Positions 17,290 to 28,031 of a stretch of 64,000 nt of DNA are shown in pieces. Made by a program: the position numbers and the translations under genes. Each line of letters starts with the position of its first letter. The first letter of the stretch is position 1. Location: the NCBI RefSeq assembly GCF_001403735.1, contig NZ_CXPG01000020.1, forward strand, positions 310,001-374,000, read 5' to 3'. Origin of the DNA: Jannaschia rubra (GTDB taxonomy: Bacteria; Pseudomonadota; Alphaproteobacteria; Rhodobacterales; Rhodobacteraceae). The notes under the pieces were generated by a model, which ran no database searches, was not told the origin of the DNA, and saw only the letters and a program-made list of their open reading frames with translations.

Positions 17290-18154
17290 AAATTTCCTCG
17301 CGGTGGTATCGCAGATAGTCGGGGTGCGGATGGTGTCGTGGATCGGCCGGCAGCATCAGGCGCCGGTCGGGGTGGATCAGGCGGGCCACCGTCTCAAGAT
17401 CGACCTTGTTATGCGATACCATGATGGAATGATCCTCGGCCACGGCGATCAGCCCCCGGTCGAACATCCAGTGCAAGGTCCCCGACAGGGCCAGCCCGTT
17501 GCGCACCGCGTCGGGGCCGCCGTGGGCGACGGGGCGGATGTGCGCGGCCTGAACCTCGGCCCGCCCGCCGCCGTTTCGCAGCCGCAGTCCCGAAATCGCG
17601 CAGCGCCCGCCGTAGGCCCGGCGCACCATCCGACCGAAGGCCGCGTCCCGCGCCGCGCGCGACGTCAGCACCACGCGGCGGTCGATGGTGAAGGCGGCCT
17701 GATCCTCGGCCAGATCGTGGAGCGGCCCCGTGCGCGGATGGGCCTCGATGTCGGGCACCTCGCGCAGGCCTTCGTTCACGATGGCGGCGAAGTCCGCCTG
17801 GGACAGGGGGCGCACGCTGTCCTGATTGTTTCCGCCCATCGGGGCGAGCGTCGACTCGTAAAGCTGCCCGGAATGTTTCGCGCGCGAAACAAATCGCTCG
17901 AAGTCGAGGGCGGACCCCGGGTCCAGTTCGGCGAAGGAATGGGTCGGGTCATTTGGATCGGGCCGAACCGCGATCACTTTCCGGACGCAAGAATAGCCCA
18001 TCCCGCCGCCGCTGCGCCGACCCTGATAGAAGACGACCCAGTCCCCGACCGTTTCAAGAACGCGCGGCAGAAGCTTCCTGTTGGGGAAGTGATACCGTTC
18101 CCCGCGCGTGTCGCGGTAGATCGACTTCGGGTTCTGGATGAAGACGGCGTGCAT
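17276..18154 (-). CDS. HNH endonuclease with an N-terminal reader-like domain
   Basis: 292 residues. The C-terminal HNH region shows [22 protein letters not shown], then [16 protein letters not shown], the pattern of predicted restriction-type HNH nucleases. The N-terminal 130 residues contain [11 protein letters not shown] and a following beta-rich stretch that look like a small-ligand or modified-base reader (PUA/EVE-like). This is judged by eye only. Such proteins are candidates for modification-dependent (type IV-like) restriction. No methyltransferase or partner is adjacent: flanks are dnaE and the M20 hydrolase. The role in defence is therefore inference. Confidence 0.75.
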   Translation of the reverse strand: MHAVFIQNPKSIYRDTRGERYHFPNRKLLPRVLETVGDWVVFYQGRRSGGGMGYSCVRKVIAVRPDPNDPTHSFAELDPGSALDFERFVSRAKHSGQLYESTLAPMGGNNQDSVRPLSQADFAAIVNEGLREVPDIEAHPRTGPLHDLAEDQAAFTIDRRVVLTSRAARDAAFGRMVRRAYGGRCAISGLRLRNGGGRAEVQAAHIRPVAHGGPDAVRNGLALSGTLHWMFDRGLIAVAEDHSIMVSHNKVDLETVARLIHPDRRLMLPADPRHHPHPDYLRYHREEIYGRA

Positions 18155-18226
18155 GGGGCGATCAGGTCATCGCCGGTCGGGGCCGGCAAAGGGCTTCCGT
18201 CGGCCGGATGACTGCTTGCACCGTCA

Positions 18227-21200
18227 TCACACTTCCTCGACCGCCTCGATGCCGGCCAGGGACCGCAGGGCGCTCTTGACCTGCGGGTTCACGGGATACT
18301 CGCCGGGCAGGCTGATATCGACCTCGCCCGGTAGATCGTCGCTTCTCAGGCAAACGAGAAGCGGGCCGCGTCCGCGCGCGCCCGACTCGCCTGCTAACCG
18401 GCCCAGCAGCCCCTTGAGGCGCCCCACCGCCTCGCTGTCGTCGACGAAGATCCGCAACCCGACCTGCGGCGCGCCGTCCACGGCCTCATCCATGGGCGTC
18501 ACGGTCCGGCAGAGCAGCTTGAGCTGGTCGGCCTCCTGCGTCGCCTCGACCTGCAGGATCACGCGGCAGCCCGCTTCCAGATGCTGACGCGAGGCGTCGA
18601 GCGTGTCGGAGAAGACCATCGCCTCATAGGCGCCGGTCGGGTCGCTGGCCTGCACGAAGGCGAAGCGATTGCCGCGCGCCGACTTGCGTTCCTGCCGCGA
18701 CGAGACGATGCCCGCCATCTTGGCCACCATCGGCCCGTTCATCGTCCGGGCCTGGACGTCGGCCAGCGTCATTACCTGCTGGCGCTTCAGCGCGACCATG
18801 TAATCGTCGAGCGGATGGCCGGACAGGTAGAAGCCGATGGCCTTGAACTCCTCCGCCAGACGCTCCGCCGGCAGCCAGTCGTCGCGGAAGGGCAGGCGGG
18901 GTTCCGGCAGGTCCTCGCCCGCCTCGCCGAACAGCGACACCTGGTTCGACGCGCGCTGGTCGTGGATCGCCGCAGAGTATCCGACCAGCGCATCGAGCGC
19001 TTCCAGCACGCGGGCGCGGTTGCCGTCGATGCCGTCGAAGGCACCCGCGCGCGCCAGCATCTCGAGCGGGCGCTTGCCCACCCGTTTCAGGTCGACGCGG
19101 CGGGCGAAGTCGAACAGCGTGGCGAAGGGCCGGTCGCCGCGCCCGTCCACCACGAGGCGCATCGCCTCGACGCCGACGTTCTTGAGCGCGCCGAGGCCGT
19201 AGACCAGCTTGCCGTCGGACACGGTGAACCGCGCGCGCGACCGGTTCACGCAGGGCGGCACGATCTCGAGGCCCAGGCCGCCGCGGTCGGTCGCCTTGCG
19301 GACCTCCTCGGCATAGACGGCGAGCTTGTCGGTCAGGTGGATGTCGGAGTTCATGATCCCGGCCATGAACTCGACCGGGTGGTTCGCCTTGAGCCAGGCC
19401 GTCTGGTAGCTGACCACGGCATAGGCGGCAGCGTGGGACTTGTTGAAGCCGTAGTTGGCGAACTTGTCGAGGAGGTTCCAGACTTCGAGCGCCTTCTCCT
19501 TGCCGACGCCGTTCTTCGCCGCGCCGTCAAGGAACAGCGGCCGCTGGGCATCCATCTCGGCCTGGATCTTCTTGCCCATGGCGCGGCGCAGCAGGTCGGC
19601 GCCGCCGAGCGAATAGCCCGCCATCTCCTGCGCGATCTGCATCACCTGTTCCTGATAGACGATGATGCCCTGCGTCTCGTCGAGGATGTGGTCGATGCTG
19701 GGATGCAGCTTGTCGCGCTGCGACAGGCCGTTCTTGACCTCGCAGTACTTCGGGATGTTCTCCATCGGGCCGGGCCGGTAGAGCGCGACCAGCGCCACGA
19801 TATCCTCGATGCAGGTGGGTTTCATGCGGCGCAGCGCGTCCATCATGCCCGTCGATTCCACCTGGAACACCGCCACGGTCCGCGCCGCGGAATAGAGCGC
19901 ATAGGCCCCCTCGTCGTCGAGGGGGATGGCGTTGATGTCGTTCTCGGTGCCGGGGGCGGGGGCATAGATGGCGCGCCCGTCGGCGGCGGTGTGGATGTCG
20001 CGACCCTGCGCGCGGATAAGCTCGACCGCGTTCTGCACCTGCGTCAGGGTCTTGAGACCGAGGAAGTCGAACTTCACCAGCCCGGCCTTCTCGACCCATT
20101 TCATGTTGAACTGGGTCGCGGGCATGTCGGACCGGGGGTCCTTGTAGAGCGGCACGAGACGGTCGAGCGGCCGGTCCCCGATCACCACGCCCGCCGCATG
20201 GGTCGAGGCGTTCCGCAGCAGACCCTCCAGCTTTTCCGCGTAATCCAGCAGGCGCTTGACGGGGTTCGTGCGTCCGTCCCGCCGGTCCTGCTCGGACTCG
20301 CGCGCGGCCTCGCGCAGGCGGGGCTCATCCGTCAGGGCCTTGGTGATGCTGACCGGCTTGACCCCCTCCACCGGGATCATCTTGGAGAGCTGATCGCACT
20401 GGCCGTAGGGCATGCCCAGCACCCGGCCCACGTCCCGCACGGCGGCCTTGGACAGCATCGCGCCGAAGGTGATGATCTGTCCCACCCGGTCGCGGCCATA
20501 GCGGTCCTGGACGTAGTGGATGACCTCCTCCCGCCGGTCCATGCAGAAGTCGATATCGAAGTCCGGCATCGAAACCCGCTCCGGGTTCAGGAACCGTTCG
20601 AACAGCAGGCCGTAGCGCAGCGGGTCGAGGTCGGTGATCGTCAGCGCATAGGCCACAAGGCTGCCGGCCCCCGACCCCCGCCCCGGACCCACGGGGATTT
20701 GCTGATCCTTGGCCCATTTGATGAAATCGGCGACGATCAGGAAGTAACCGGGGAACCCCATCCCCTCGATCACGCCCAATTCGTAGTCGAGCCGTTTCTC
20801 GTAGTCCTCCACCGGGGCGGCATGGGGGATGACGGCCAGACGCGCGCGCAGACCCTCGACCGACTGACGGCGCAACTCCTCCACTTCGTCCTCGGCGAAG
20901 CGCGGCAGGATCGGATCGCGGCCATAGGCGCGGAAGGCGCAGCGGCGCGCGATCTCGACGGTGTTCTCCAGCGCTTCGGGCAGGTCGGCGAAAAGCGCGG
21001 CCATCTCGGCTTGCGTCGCGAAGTTGTGGCGGGGCGTCACCCGGCGGCGGGGGGCCTGCTGATCGACATAGGCCCCCTCGGCAATGCAGAGGAACGCGTC
21101 GTGCGCCTCGTGCATGGCGGCATCGTCGAAATAGACGTCGTTCGTGGCGACCAGCGGGATGCCCCGCGCATAGGCCTGCTCGACGTGGAACCGCTCGGTC

Positions 21201-21745
21201 GGCTCGGGCACGCGGTGGCGCTGAAGCTCCATGTAGAGACGGTCGCCGTAGATCGCGTGCAGGTGGCCCAGCACCGCCTCGGCCTTGGCCTCCTGCCCGT
21301 CGGCCACCAGCCGTCCGATGGCGCCGTCCGGGCCGCCGCTGAGGCAGATCAGCCCCTCGCCATGGGCCGCCAGTTCCTCCAGCGTCACTTGGGGCACCAT
21401 CTCGGGCCGCGCGAGGTAAAGGCAGGAGTTCAGCTTCATCAGGTTTCCGTATCCCGTCTCGTCCTTGGCGAGCAGGACGATGGGCGCGGGGCGGCGGGGC
21501 TTTTCACCAGGAGCGGCCGGGTCGTGCATCACGTCGATCTGGCAGCCCATGATGGGCTGGATGCCCCGCCCGGCCAGCGAGGTCGCCGCCTCCAGCGCGG
21601 CGAACATGTTGTTGGTGTCGGTGACGGCCACGGCGGGCATCCCCGCCCGCGCCACGAGGTCGGGCAGGGTCTTGAGCCGCACCGCGCCTTCGAGCAGCGA
21701 ATATTCGGTGTGGACACGCAGGTGGATGAATCGGGGATCGGCCAT
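18227..21745 (-). CDS. dnaE: DNA polymerase III alpha subunit
   Basis: 1172 residues, the normal length for DnaE. The N-terminal PHP domain starts with FIHLRVHTEYSLLEGA; the catalytic aspartates of the C-family polymerase lie in MPDFDIDF. The PGRGSGAGSLVAYAL motif and a fingers/thumb region follow, and the C-terminal OB-fold region includes MAGIVSSRQERKS. It is the replicative polymerase catalytic subunit. The start at 21745 (MADPRFIHLRV) is the first plausible ATG and is 184 bp from the divergent xdhA. Confidence 0.97.
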   Translation of the reverse strand: MADPRFIHLRVHTEYSLLEGAVRLKTLPDLVARAGMPAVAVTDTNNMFAALEAATSLAGRGIQPIMGCQIDVMHDPAAPGEKPRRPAPIVLLAKDETGYGNLMKLNSCLYLARPEMVPQVTLEELAAHGEGLICLSGGPDGAIGRLVADGQEAKAEAVLGHLHAIYGDRLYMELQRHRVPEPTERFHVEQAYARGIPLVATNDVYFDDAAMHEAHDAFLCIAEGAYVDQQAPRRRVTPRHNFATQAEMAALFADLPEALENTVEIARRCAFRAYGRDPILPRFAEDEVEELRRQSVEGLRARLAVIPHAAPVEDYEKRLDYELGVIEGMGFPGYFLIVADFIKWAKDQQIPVGPGRGSGAGSLVAYALTITDLDPLRYGLLFERFLNPERVSMPDFDIDFCMDRREEVIHYVQDRYGRDRVGQIITFGAMLSKAAVRDVGRVLGMPYGQCDQLSKMIPVEGVKPVSITKALTDEPRLREAARESEQDRRDGRTNPVKRLLDYAEKLEGLLRNASTHAAGVVIGDRPLDRLVPLYKDPRSDMPATQFNMKWVEKAGLVKFDFLGLKTLTQVQNAVELIRAQGRDIHTAADGRAIYAPAPGTENDINAIPLDDEGAYALYSAARTVAVFQVESTGMMDALRRMKPTCIEDIVALVALYRPGPMENIPKYCEVKNGLSQRDKLHPSIDHILDETQGIIVYQEQVMQIAQEMAGYSLGGADLLRRAMGKKIQAEMDAQRPLFLDGAAKNGVGKEKALEVWNLLDKFANYGFNKSHAAAYAVVSYQTAWLKANHPVEFMAGIMNSDIHLTDKLAVYAEEVRKATDRGGLGLEIVPPCVNRSRARFTVSDGKLVYGLGALKNVGVEAMRLVVDGRGDRPFATLFDFARRVDLKRVGKRPLEMLARAGAFDGIDGNRARVLEALDALVGYSAAIHDQRASNQVSLFGEAGEDLPEPRLPFRDDWLPAERLAEEFKAIGFYLSGHPLDDYMVALKRQQVMTLADVQARTMNGPMVAKMAGIVSSRQERKSARGNRFAFVQASDPTGAYEAMVFSDTLDASRQHLEAGCRVILQVEATQEADQLKLLCRTVTPMDEAVDGAPQVGLRIFVDDSEAVGRLKGLLGRLAGESGARGRGPLLVCLRSDDLPGEVDISLPGEYPVNPQVKSALRSLAGIEAVEEV

Positions 21746-21929
21746 GCCAGAGGTCTAGACGCGCCGGGCCCGCGCCGGAAGGGCCTGCGCGCACGCCCTG
21801 CCGGAAAGCCCGCCGGGGGCTTGCCAAAGACCCCCTCCGGCCTTTCTACTGAAGGAACGGCCCGCCCCTTCTACGCCGCATCGAAGGGGGTTTCGCGGGC
21901 GCATCCGTACCGCGGCGGGCTGACCTTCG

Positions 21930-23306
21930 ATGGAGATCCCCTTTCGCCTGAACGGCGAGGACGTCACCGCAACCACCGACGACCCGACCGCCACGCTGCT
22001 CGACTGGCTGCGCGGCAGGCATGGTCTGACCGGCACCAAGGAGGGCTGCAACGAAGGCGATTGCGGCGCCTGTTCGGTGATCGTGACCGGGGCCGACGGC
22101 GCGCCGCGTGCGCTCAATGCCTGCATCCTGTTCCTGCCGCAACTCGCCGGCCGTGCCGTTCGCACGGTCGAGGGGCTGGCGGAGCCCGACGGCACGCTGC
22201 ACCCCGTGCAGCAGGCGATGGTCGACCTGCACGGATCGCAATGCGGCTTCTGCACGCCGGGTTTCGTCACCACGATGGCGGCGGCCCATGCGCGCGGCGA
22301 CACCGACGATGCCGACCAGATCGCGGGCAACCTGTGCCGCTGCACCGGGTATGCGCCCATCCTGCGCGCGGCCCGCGCGGCCCGCGACGCACCCGTGCCC
22401 GACCTGATGCACGAACCGGCGCTGCCCGCGTCCCCCGTGCGCGGATCGGACCATTTCCACCCGCAAAGCGGCGATGAGCTGGCCGAATGGTATGCCGCCC
22501 ACCCCGATGCGACGCTGGTGGCGGGGGCGACGGACGTCGGCCTCTGGGTGACAAAGCAGTTCCGGCCGCTGGGCCGCCTCGCGTTCCTTGCGGGCTGCGA
22601 TGACCTGCGCGGCGTGACGGTGGCCGAGGACGCAATCGAGATCGGCGCGATGTGCGACATGGAAACGCTGCGCCATGCCATCGCGCCGCATTTCCCGGCC
22701 TTCGCGGAACTGCTGCGCCGCTATGGCAGCGTGCAGGTCCGCAACGCCGCCACCATCGGCGGCAACATCGCCAACGGCTCGCCCATCGGCGACAGCCCCC
22801 CGCCGCTGATCGCGCTGGGGGCGACGCTGCACCTGCGCCGGGCTGACGACCGCCGGTCGATGCCGCTGGAGGATTTCTTCCTCGACTACGGCAAGCAGGA
22901 CCGCGCGCCGGGCGAATTCGTGGAGCGTGTGACCATTCCCCGCCAACCCGATACCCTGCGGTGCCACAAGCTGTCCAAGCGGTTCGATCAGGATATTTCT
23001 GCCGTCTGCGGGGCGTTCAATCTGCCCCTGGTCGACGGCAGGTTCGCCACGCCCCGCGTGGCCTTCGGCGGCATGGCCGGCACGCCGAAACGCGCGCCGT
23101 CGGCCGAAGTTGCCCTGGCCGGGCAAGCGCCTTCGGCCGACACCTTCCGCCGCGCGGCGGAGGCGCTGGCGCAGGACTTCGAGCCCCTGACCGACATGCG
23201 CGCCAGCGCGGACTACCGCATGCGGGCGGCGCAGGGGATGCTGCTGCGGCTGGCCTACGACGGCGACGACACGGTCGCCCACGACCTGATAGGGGTGCGG
23301 GCATGA
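21930..23306 (+). CDS. xdhA: Xanthine dehydrogenase small subunit (Fe-S / FAD)
   Basis: 458 residues with the complete small-subunit layout. The N-terminal plant-type 2Fe-2S cluster has CNEGDCGAC plus a later Cys, the second 2Fe-2S domain has CGFCTPGF and CRCTGY, and the FAD-binding domain has [11 protein letters not shown] and [11 protein letters not shown]. It passes electrons from the molybdenum centre in XdhB to NAD through FAD. It is the first gene of a rightward operon; the ATG at 21930 follows a 184-bp divergent region shared with dnaE. Its stop overlaps xdhB as ATGA. Confidence 0.96.
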   Translation: MEIPFRLNGEDVTATTDDPTATLLDWLRGRHGLTGTKEGCNEGDCGACSVIVTGADGAPRALNACILFLPQLAGRAVRTVEGLAEPDGTLHPVQQAMVDLHGSQCGFCTPGFVTTMAAAHARGDTDDADQIAGNLCRCTGYAPILRAARAARDAPVPDLMHEPALPASPVRGSDHFHPQSGDELAEWYAAHPDATLVAGATDVGLWVTKQFRPLGRLAFLAGCDDLRGVTVAEDAIEIGAMCDMETLRHAIAPHFPAFAELLRRYGSVQVRNAATIGGNIANGSPIGDSPPPLIALGATLHLRRADDRRSMPLEDFFLDYGKQDRAPGEFVERVTIPRQPDTLRCHKLSKRFDQDISAVCGAFNLPLVDGRFATPRVAFGGMAGTPKRAPSAEVALAGQAPSADTFRRAAEALAQDFEPLTDMRASADYRMRAAQGMLLRLAYDGDDTVAHDLIGVRA

Positions 23307-25588
23307 GCGTCGCCAAACCCCTGCCGCACGAATCCGCGCGCCTCCATGTCACCGGCACGGCGCGCTATACCGACGACATCCCGGCTCCCGCCGGATGTCT
23401 GCACCTGGCTTTCGGCCTGTCCGAGGTGGCACATGGCACGCTCGATGCGCTGGACGTCTCGGCGGTGCGCGCGGCGCCGGGCGTGGTGGCGGTGCTGACG
23501 GCCGAGGATCTCGACCCGATGCCCGACTGCTCGCCCTCGCTGCACGACGAGCCGCTGCTCTGCACCGGCGAGATCCACTATGCGGGCCAGCCGCTGTATC
23601 TGGTGGTGGCCGACAGCCACCTCGCCGCCCGCCGCGCCGCCCGCCTGCACCGCGCCGAGGTGACGGAGCGTGATCCGGTACTTACCATCGAACAGGCCCT
23701 GGCCGCCGAGGCGTGGTTCGACGGCGGCCCGCGTGTCTGGGTCGACGGCGACGTGGATGCCGCGCTCACGGCCGCGCCGCATCGCCTGTCGGGGCAGATC
23801 GAGATGGGCGGGCAGGAGCATTTCTACCTGGAGGGTCAGGCGGCGCTGGCCCTGCCGTCCGAGGCGGGCGAGATGCATGTCCTGACCTCGACCCAGCATC
23901 CGACCGAGATCCAGCACAAGGTGGCCGATGCCCTGGGCCTGCCGATGCATGCCGTCCGGTCCGAGGTGCGGCGCATGGGCGGGGGCTTCGGCGGCAAGGA
24001 AAGCCAGGGCAATGCGCTGGCCGTCGCCTGTGCCGTCGCCGCGCGGCTGACCGGGCGGGCCTGCCGGATGCGCTACGACCGCGACGACGACTTCGTGGTG
24101 ACGGGCAAGCGCCACGACTTCCGCATCGCCTACGACGTGGGCCACGACGACCGGGGCCGCGTCCTCGCCGTGACCTTCCGCCACTGGACGCGCTGCGGCT
24201 GGTCGCAGGACCTGTCGCTGCCGGTCGCGGACCGGGCGATGCTGCATGCCGACAACGCCTATGACATCCCCGTCATGCGGATCGAAAGCTGGCGGCTGCG
24301 CACCAACACCCAGTCCGCCACCGCCTTCCGCGGTTTCGGCGGGCCGCAGGGGATGCTGGGGATCGAGCGGGTGATGGACCATGTGGCCCATGCCGTCGGT
24401 CGCGACCCGCTGGAGGTGCGGCGCTTGAACTTCTATGCGGACGCGCGGGACGCATCGAAGGGGGGGCGCACCCACTACGGCCAGCAGGTCACCGACTTCT
24501 GCCTGAACGCGATGGTCGGGAAGCTGGCCGAAACCTGCGACTATGACGCCCGGCGCAAGGCGATCGCCGACTGGAACGCCGCCAATCCGCTGCTCAAACG
24601 GGGCATCGCGCTGACGCCGGTGAAGTTCGGGATCAGCTTCACGCTCACCCATCTGAACCAGGCGGGGGCGCTGGTGCATGTCTATGCCGACGGGTCGATC
24701 CACCTGAACCACGGCGGCACCGAGATGGGGCAGGGGCTTCATTCCAAGGTAGTGCAGGTCGCGGCGGACCGCTTCGGCTGCGACGTCGCGCGGGTGAAGA
24801 TCACGGCGACGGATACCGGCAAGGTGCCCAACACCTCGGCCACGGCGGCGTCCTCGGGGGCCGATCTGAACGGGATGGCGGTCAAGGCAGCCTGCGACAC
24901 GATCCGCGCGCGGATGGCCGACCATCTGGCCGCAATCCATCAGGCCGACCCTGCCGACGTGGTCTTCGCGGAGGACGCCGTGCGCGTGGCCGGGGCGGAA
25001 TACCCCTTCGAGAAGGCGGCGGCCATGGCCTATGTCGCGCGCGTGCCGCTGTCGTCGACGGGGTTCTACGCGACCCCCGACATCAGTTGGGACCGCGAGG
25101 CGGGGCAGGGACGGCCATTCTTCTATTTCGCCTATGGCGCGGCTTGTTCCGAGGTGGTGATCGACCGCCTGACGGGCGAGAACCGCATCCTGCGGACCGA
25201 CATCCTGCACGACGCCGGCGCCTCGCTGAACCCGGCGCTGGACATGGGGCAGGTGGAGGGCGGGTTCGTCCAGGGGGCGGGCTGGCTCACGACCGAGGAG
25301 CTGGTCTGGGACCACGCGGGCCGCCTGCGGACGCACGCCCCCTCGACCTACAAGATCCCCTGCGCGTCTGACGTGCCGCCGGTGTTCAACGTGACGCTGT
25401 GGGACGATCCGAACCGGGAGGAGACGATCTATCGCTCCAAGGCCGTGGGCGAGCCGCCGTTCATGCACGGCATCAGCGTCTTCCTCGCGCTCTCGGACGC
25501 GGTGACGGCCTGCGGGGAGGGTTATCCCGCGCTCGACGCTCCGGCGACGGCGGAACGGGTGCTGGGCGCGGTGCACCGTCTGGAATGA
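23303..25588 (+). CDS. xdhB: Xanthine dehydrogenase molybdopterin subunit
   Basis: 761 residues. Molybdopterin-binding motifs [22 protein letters not shown] and [13 protein letters not shown] are present, and the conserved catalytic Glu lies in the C-terminal KAVGEPPF motif. It oxidises hypoxanthine to xanthine and xanthine to urate in the cytoplasm together with XdhA. The start at 23303 is set by the 4-bp overlap with xdhA; the longer open frame from 22961 is a shadow. Its stop overlaps xdhC by 4 bp. Confidence 0.96.
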   Translation: MSVAKPLPHESARLHVTGTARYTDDIPAPAGCLHLAFGLSEVAHGTLDALDVSAVRAAPGVVAVLTAEDLDPMPDCSPSLHDEPLLCTGEIHYAGQPLYLVVADSHLAARRAARLHRAEVTERDPVLTIEQALAAEAWFDGGPRVWVDGDVDAALTAAPHRLSGQIEMGGQEHFYLEGQAALALPSEAGEMHVLTSTQHPTEIQHKVADALGLPMHAVRSEVRRMGGGFGGKESQGNALAVACAVAARLTGRACRMRYDRDDDFVVTGKRHDFRIAYDVGHDDRGRVLAVTFRHWTRCGWSQDLSLPVADRAMLHADNAYDIPVMRIESWRLRTNTQSATAFRGFGGPQGMLGIERVMDHVAHAVGRDPLEVRRLNFYADARDASKGGRTHYGQQVTDFCLNAMVGKLAETCDYDARRKAIADWNAANPLLKRGIALTPVKFGISFTLTHLNQAGALVHVYADGSIHLNHGGTEMGQGLHSKVVQVAADRFGCDVARVKITATDTGKVPNTSATAASSGADLNGMAVKAACDTIRARMADHLAAIHQADPADVVFAEDAVRVAGAEYPFEKAAAMAYVARVPLSSTGFYATPDISWDREAGQGRPFFYFAYGAACSEVVIDRLTGENRILRTDILHDAGASLNPALDMGQVEGGFVQGAGWLTTEELVWDHAGRLRTHAPSTYKIPCASDVPPVFNVTLWDDPNREETIYRSKAVGEPPFMHGISVFLALSDAVTACGEGYPALDAPATAERVLGAVHRLE

Positions 25589-26469
25589 CGCTGGACGTCG
25601 CCCGCCTGTCCGCGCTGATCGCCGCCCACGGCCCCGTGGCCCGCGTCGTGCTGGCCCGGACGCGCGGGTCGGTGCCACGCGGGGCGGGCACCTCGATGAC
25701 GGTCTGGAGCGACGGCTTCGACGGCACCATCGGGGGCGGGGCTCTCGAATGGCGGGCGCTTTCCGTGGCGCGCGAGGTGCTGGCCAGCGGCGCGCCGCGG
25801 GTCGAGAAGATGCCGCTCGGCCCCGCGCTCGGCCAGTGCTGCGGCGGGTCGGTGACGATGGTGATCGAACGGCTGGACGCCACGCCCCCGTCGCCCTGGC
25901 TGCGGCGCGTCGAAGGCGCGGCAGCCCCGCCCGACCTGACCGGCTTCGCCTTCCGCGACGGCTGGCTGAGGGAGGAGGAGGCGACCCCCGCCCGCGCGAT
26001 CTGGATCTGGGGCGCGGGGCACGTGGGGGCGGCGCTGGTGTCGGTCCTCTCGCCTTTGCCGGACATTGCGCTCACTTGGGTGGACACGGCTGCCGACAGG
26101 TTTCCGGCGGTGCCCGAGGGCGTCACGGGGCTGGTGGCCGCGGATTCGGCAGCGGCCATGCTGCATGCGCCGATCGCCGCCGAACACATCATCCTCACCT
26201 ACAGCCACGACATCGACCTCGCGCTCTGTCACGCGGCGCTCGGGCGCGGGTTCCGGTCGGTCGGGCTGATCGGATCGGCGACGAAATGGGCGCGCTTCCG
26301 GTCGCGTCTGGCGGCGCTCGGCCACGCACCCGCGCAGATCGACCGCATCCGTTGCCCGATAGGCGATCCGGCCCTGGGCAAGCACCCGCAGGCCATTGCC
26401 GTGGGCGTCGCCGCCGCGCTACTGTCGCAGGGATCGTCCGCAGAGGCGACGGGAGGACGAACCGCTTGA
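25585..26469 (+). CDS. xdhC: Xanthine dehydrogenase accessory protein XdhC
   Basis: 294 residues. The N-terminal domain has GSVPRGAGTSM and ALGQCCGGSV, whose Cys pair is typical of XdhC. The C-terminal Rossmann-like domain has IWGAGHVGAALV and TYSHDIDL. XdhC binds the molybdenum cofactor, helps its sulfuration and inserts it into XdhB. Overlaps ATGA with xdhB and TTGA with the following ABC ATPase, so all four are translationally coupled. Confidence 0.95.
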   Translation: MTLDVARLSALIAAHGPVARVVLARTRGSVPRGAGTSMTVWSDGFDGTIGGGALEWRALSVAREVLASGAPRVEKMPLGPALGQCCGGSVTMVIERLDATPPSPWLRRVEGAAAPPDLTGFAFRDGWLREEEATPARAIWIWGAGHVGAALVSVLSPLPDIALTWVDTAADRFPAVPEGVTGLVAADSAAAMLHAPIAAEHIILTYSHDIDLALCHAALGRGFRSVGLIGSATKWARFRSRLAALGHAPAQIDRIRCPIGDPALGKHPQAIAVGVAAALLSQGSSAEATGGRTA

Positions 26470-27998
26470 CCGCACTTCTGGAGCTTCGGGGCCTGACCAA
26501 GGCCTATCCCGGCGTGGTCGCCAACGACGGCGTGTCCTTCACGGTGGAAAAAGGCGGTGTCCATGCGCTGCTGGGGGAAAACGGCGCGGGGAAATCCACG
26601 CTGGTCAAGACGATCTACGGGTTGGTCCGGCCCGACGCCGGCACGATGCGGCTCGACGGCCAACCCTATGCCCCGGCCGAGCCGCGCGCCGCGCGAGCCG
26701 CGGGCGTGGCGATGGTGTTCCAGCATTTCAGCCTGTTCGATGCGCTCTCTGTAGCCGAGAACGTGGCTTTGGGGATGGAAAACCCGCCCGGCCTGCGCGA
26801 CCTGAGCCGGCGCATTCGCGAGGTGTCGGATGCCTATGGCCTGCCGCTCGACCCTCTGCGCCGGGTGGGCGACCTCTCGGCGGGGGAGCGCCAGCGGGTC
26901 GAGATCGTGCGCTGCCTGCTGCAGGACCCGCGCCTTCTCATCATGGACGAGCCCACGAGCGTCCTGACCCCCCAGGAGGTGGAGATCCTGTTCGCGACAC
27001 TTCGGCAGTTGTCGCAGGAGGGGGCGTCGATCCTCTATATTTCGCACAAGCTGGAGGAGATCCGGACGCTGTGCGATGCGGCGACGGTGCTGCGCGGCGG
27101 CAAGGTGGTGGGTGACGCCGACCCCCGGCAGGCCACGGCATCCGAGCTGGCCGAGCAGATGGTCGGCGCGAAGCTGACCGCCCCCAGGGCGCGCGCCCAT
27201 GAACCGGGCGCGGCGATGCTGACCATGAAGGCACTCTCCATGCCGCCCGCCTCGCAATTCGGCACGCCCCTGCACGACCTGTCGTTCGAGTTGCGCGCGG
27301 GCGAGGTGCTGGGCATCGGCGGCGTCGCCGGCAATGGTCAGGACGAATTGCTGGCGGCCCTGTCCGGCGAGCGGCCGTCCGCCGCCGGAACCCTGTGGCT
27401 GGAAGGGCGCGACATCTCGCGCCTGCGGCCGACCCCACGGCGGGCCGCGGGCCTTCTGACCGCGCCGGAGGAACGGCTGGGCCATGCCGCCGCCCCGGAC
27501 ATGTCGCTCACGGAAAACGCGGCTATGACCGGTGCGGCCCGGCGCGGGATGCTGCGGCACGGATTTCTCGACTGGGGCCGCGCGCGGGCCTTCGCAACCG
27601 ACATCATCGGCGCCTTCGACGTCCGCACGCCCGGCCCCCATGTGGCGGCGCGCGCACTGTCCGGGGGAAACCTGCAGAAGTTCGTGATCGGCCGCGAGGT
27701 CTTGCAGGACCCGCGCGTCCTCGTGGTGAACCAGCCGACCTGGGGCGTGGACGCGGCTGCCGCCAACGCCATCCGTCAGGCGCTGTTGGACCTTGCGGCC
27801 GACGGCGCGGGGGTCATCGTCATAAGTCAGGATCTCGATGAACTTCTGGAGGTGTCGGACCGCTTTGCCGCGCTGAACGCTGGTCGCCTCGGCGCGCCCG
27901 TCCCGGCCGCCACCCTGACGATGGAGCGGATCGGTCTGATGCTGGGCGGGGCGCACGACCTGAAGGGGTCGCGGGGAGAGGACGTGGCGCATGTCTGA
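26466..27998 (+). CDS. Nucleoside-type ABC transporter ATPase (two ABC domains)
   Basis: 510 residues read from a TTG at 26466 that overlaps the xdhC stop (TTGA). It contains two tandem ABC domains. The first has Walker A GENGAGKSTLVK, signature LSAGERQRVEI and Walker B LLIMDEPTSVLTP. The second is degenerate (GGVAGNGQDELL in place of Walker A, ALSGGNLQKFVIG signature), as usual in the YufO/BmpA-linked sugar/nucleoside importer ATPases. It energises the two permeases that follow. Coupling to xdhC suggests the imported compound is a purine base or nucleoside. Confidence 0.92.
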   Translation: MTALLELRGLTKAYPGVVANDGVSFTVEKGGVHALLGENGAGKSTLVKTIYGLVRPDAGTMRLDGQPYAPAEPRAARAAGVAMVFQHFSLFDALSVAENVALGMENPPGLRDLSRRIREVSDAYGLPLDPLRRVGDLSAGERQRVEIVRCLLQDPRLLIMDEPTSVLTPQEVEILFATLRQLSQEGASILYISHKLEEIRTLCDAATVLRGGKVVGDADPRQATASELAEQMVGAKLTAPRARAHEPGAAMLTMKALSMPPASQFGTPLHDLSFELRAGEVLGIGGVAGNGQDELLAALSGERPSAAGTLWLEGRDISRLRPTPRRAAGLLTAPEERLGHAAAPDMSLTENAAMTGAARRGMLRHGFLDWGRARAFATDIIGAFDVRTPGPHVAARALSGGNLQKFVIGREVLQDPRVLVVNQPTWGVDAAAANAIRQALLDLAADGAGVIVISQDLDELLEVSDRFAALNAGRLGAPVPAATLTMERIGLMLGGAHDLKGSRGEDVAHV

Positions 27999-28031
27999 CC
28001 GGGTCGGAGCGGCGGCGGGCGCGGTGTGCCG

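Noticed and set aside
18581-22477. 1298-codon plus-strand frame opposite dnaE
   Set aside because: Shadow of dnaE on the other strand: no domain, arginine/histidine/leucine-rich translation, and dnaE is unmistakable.
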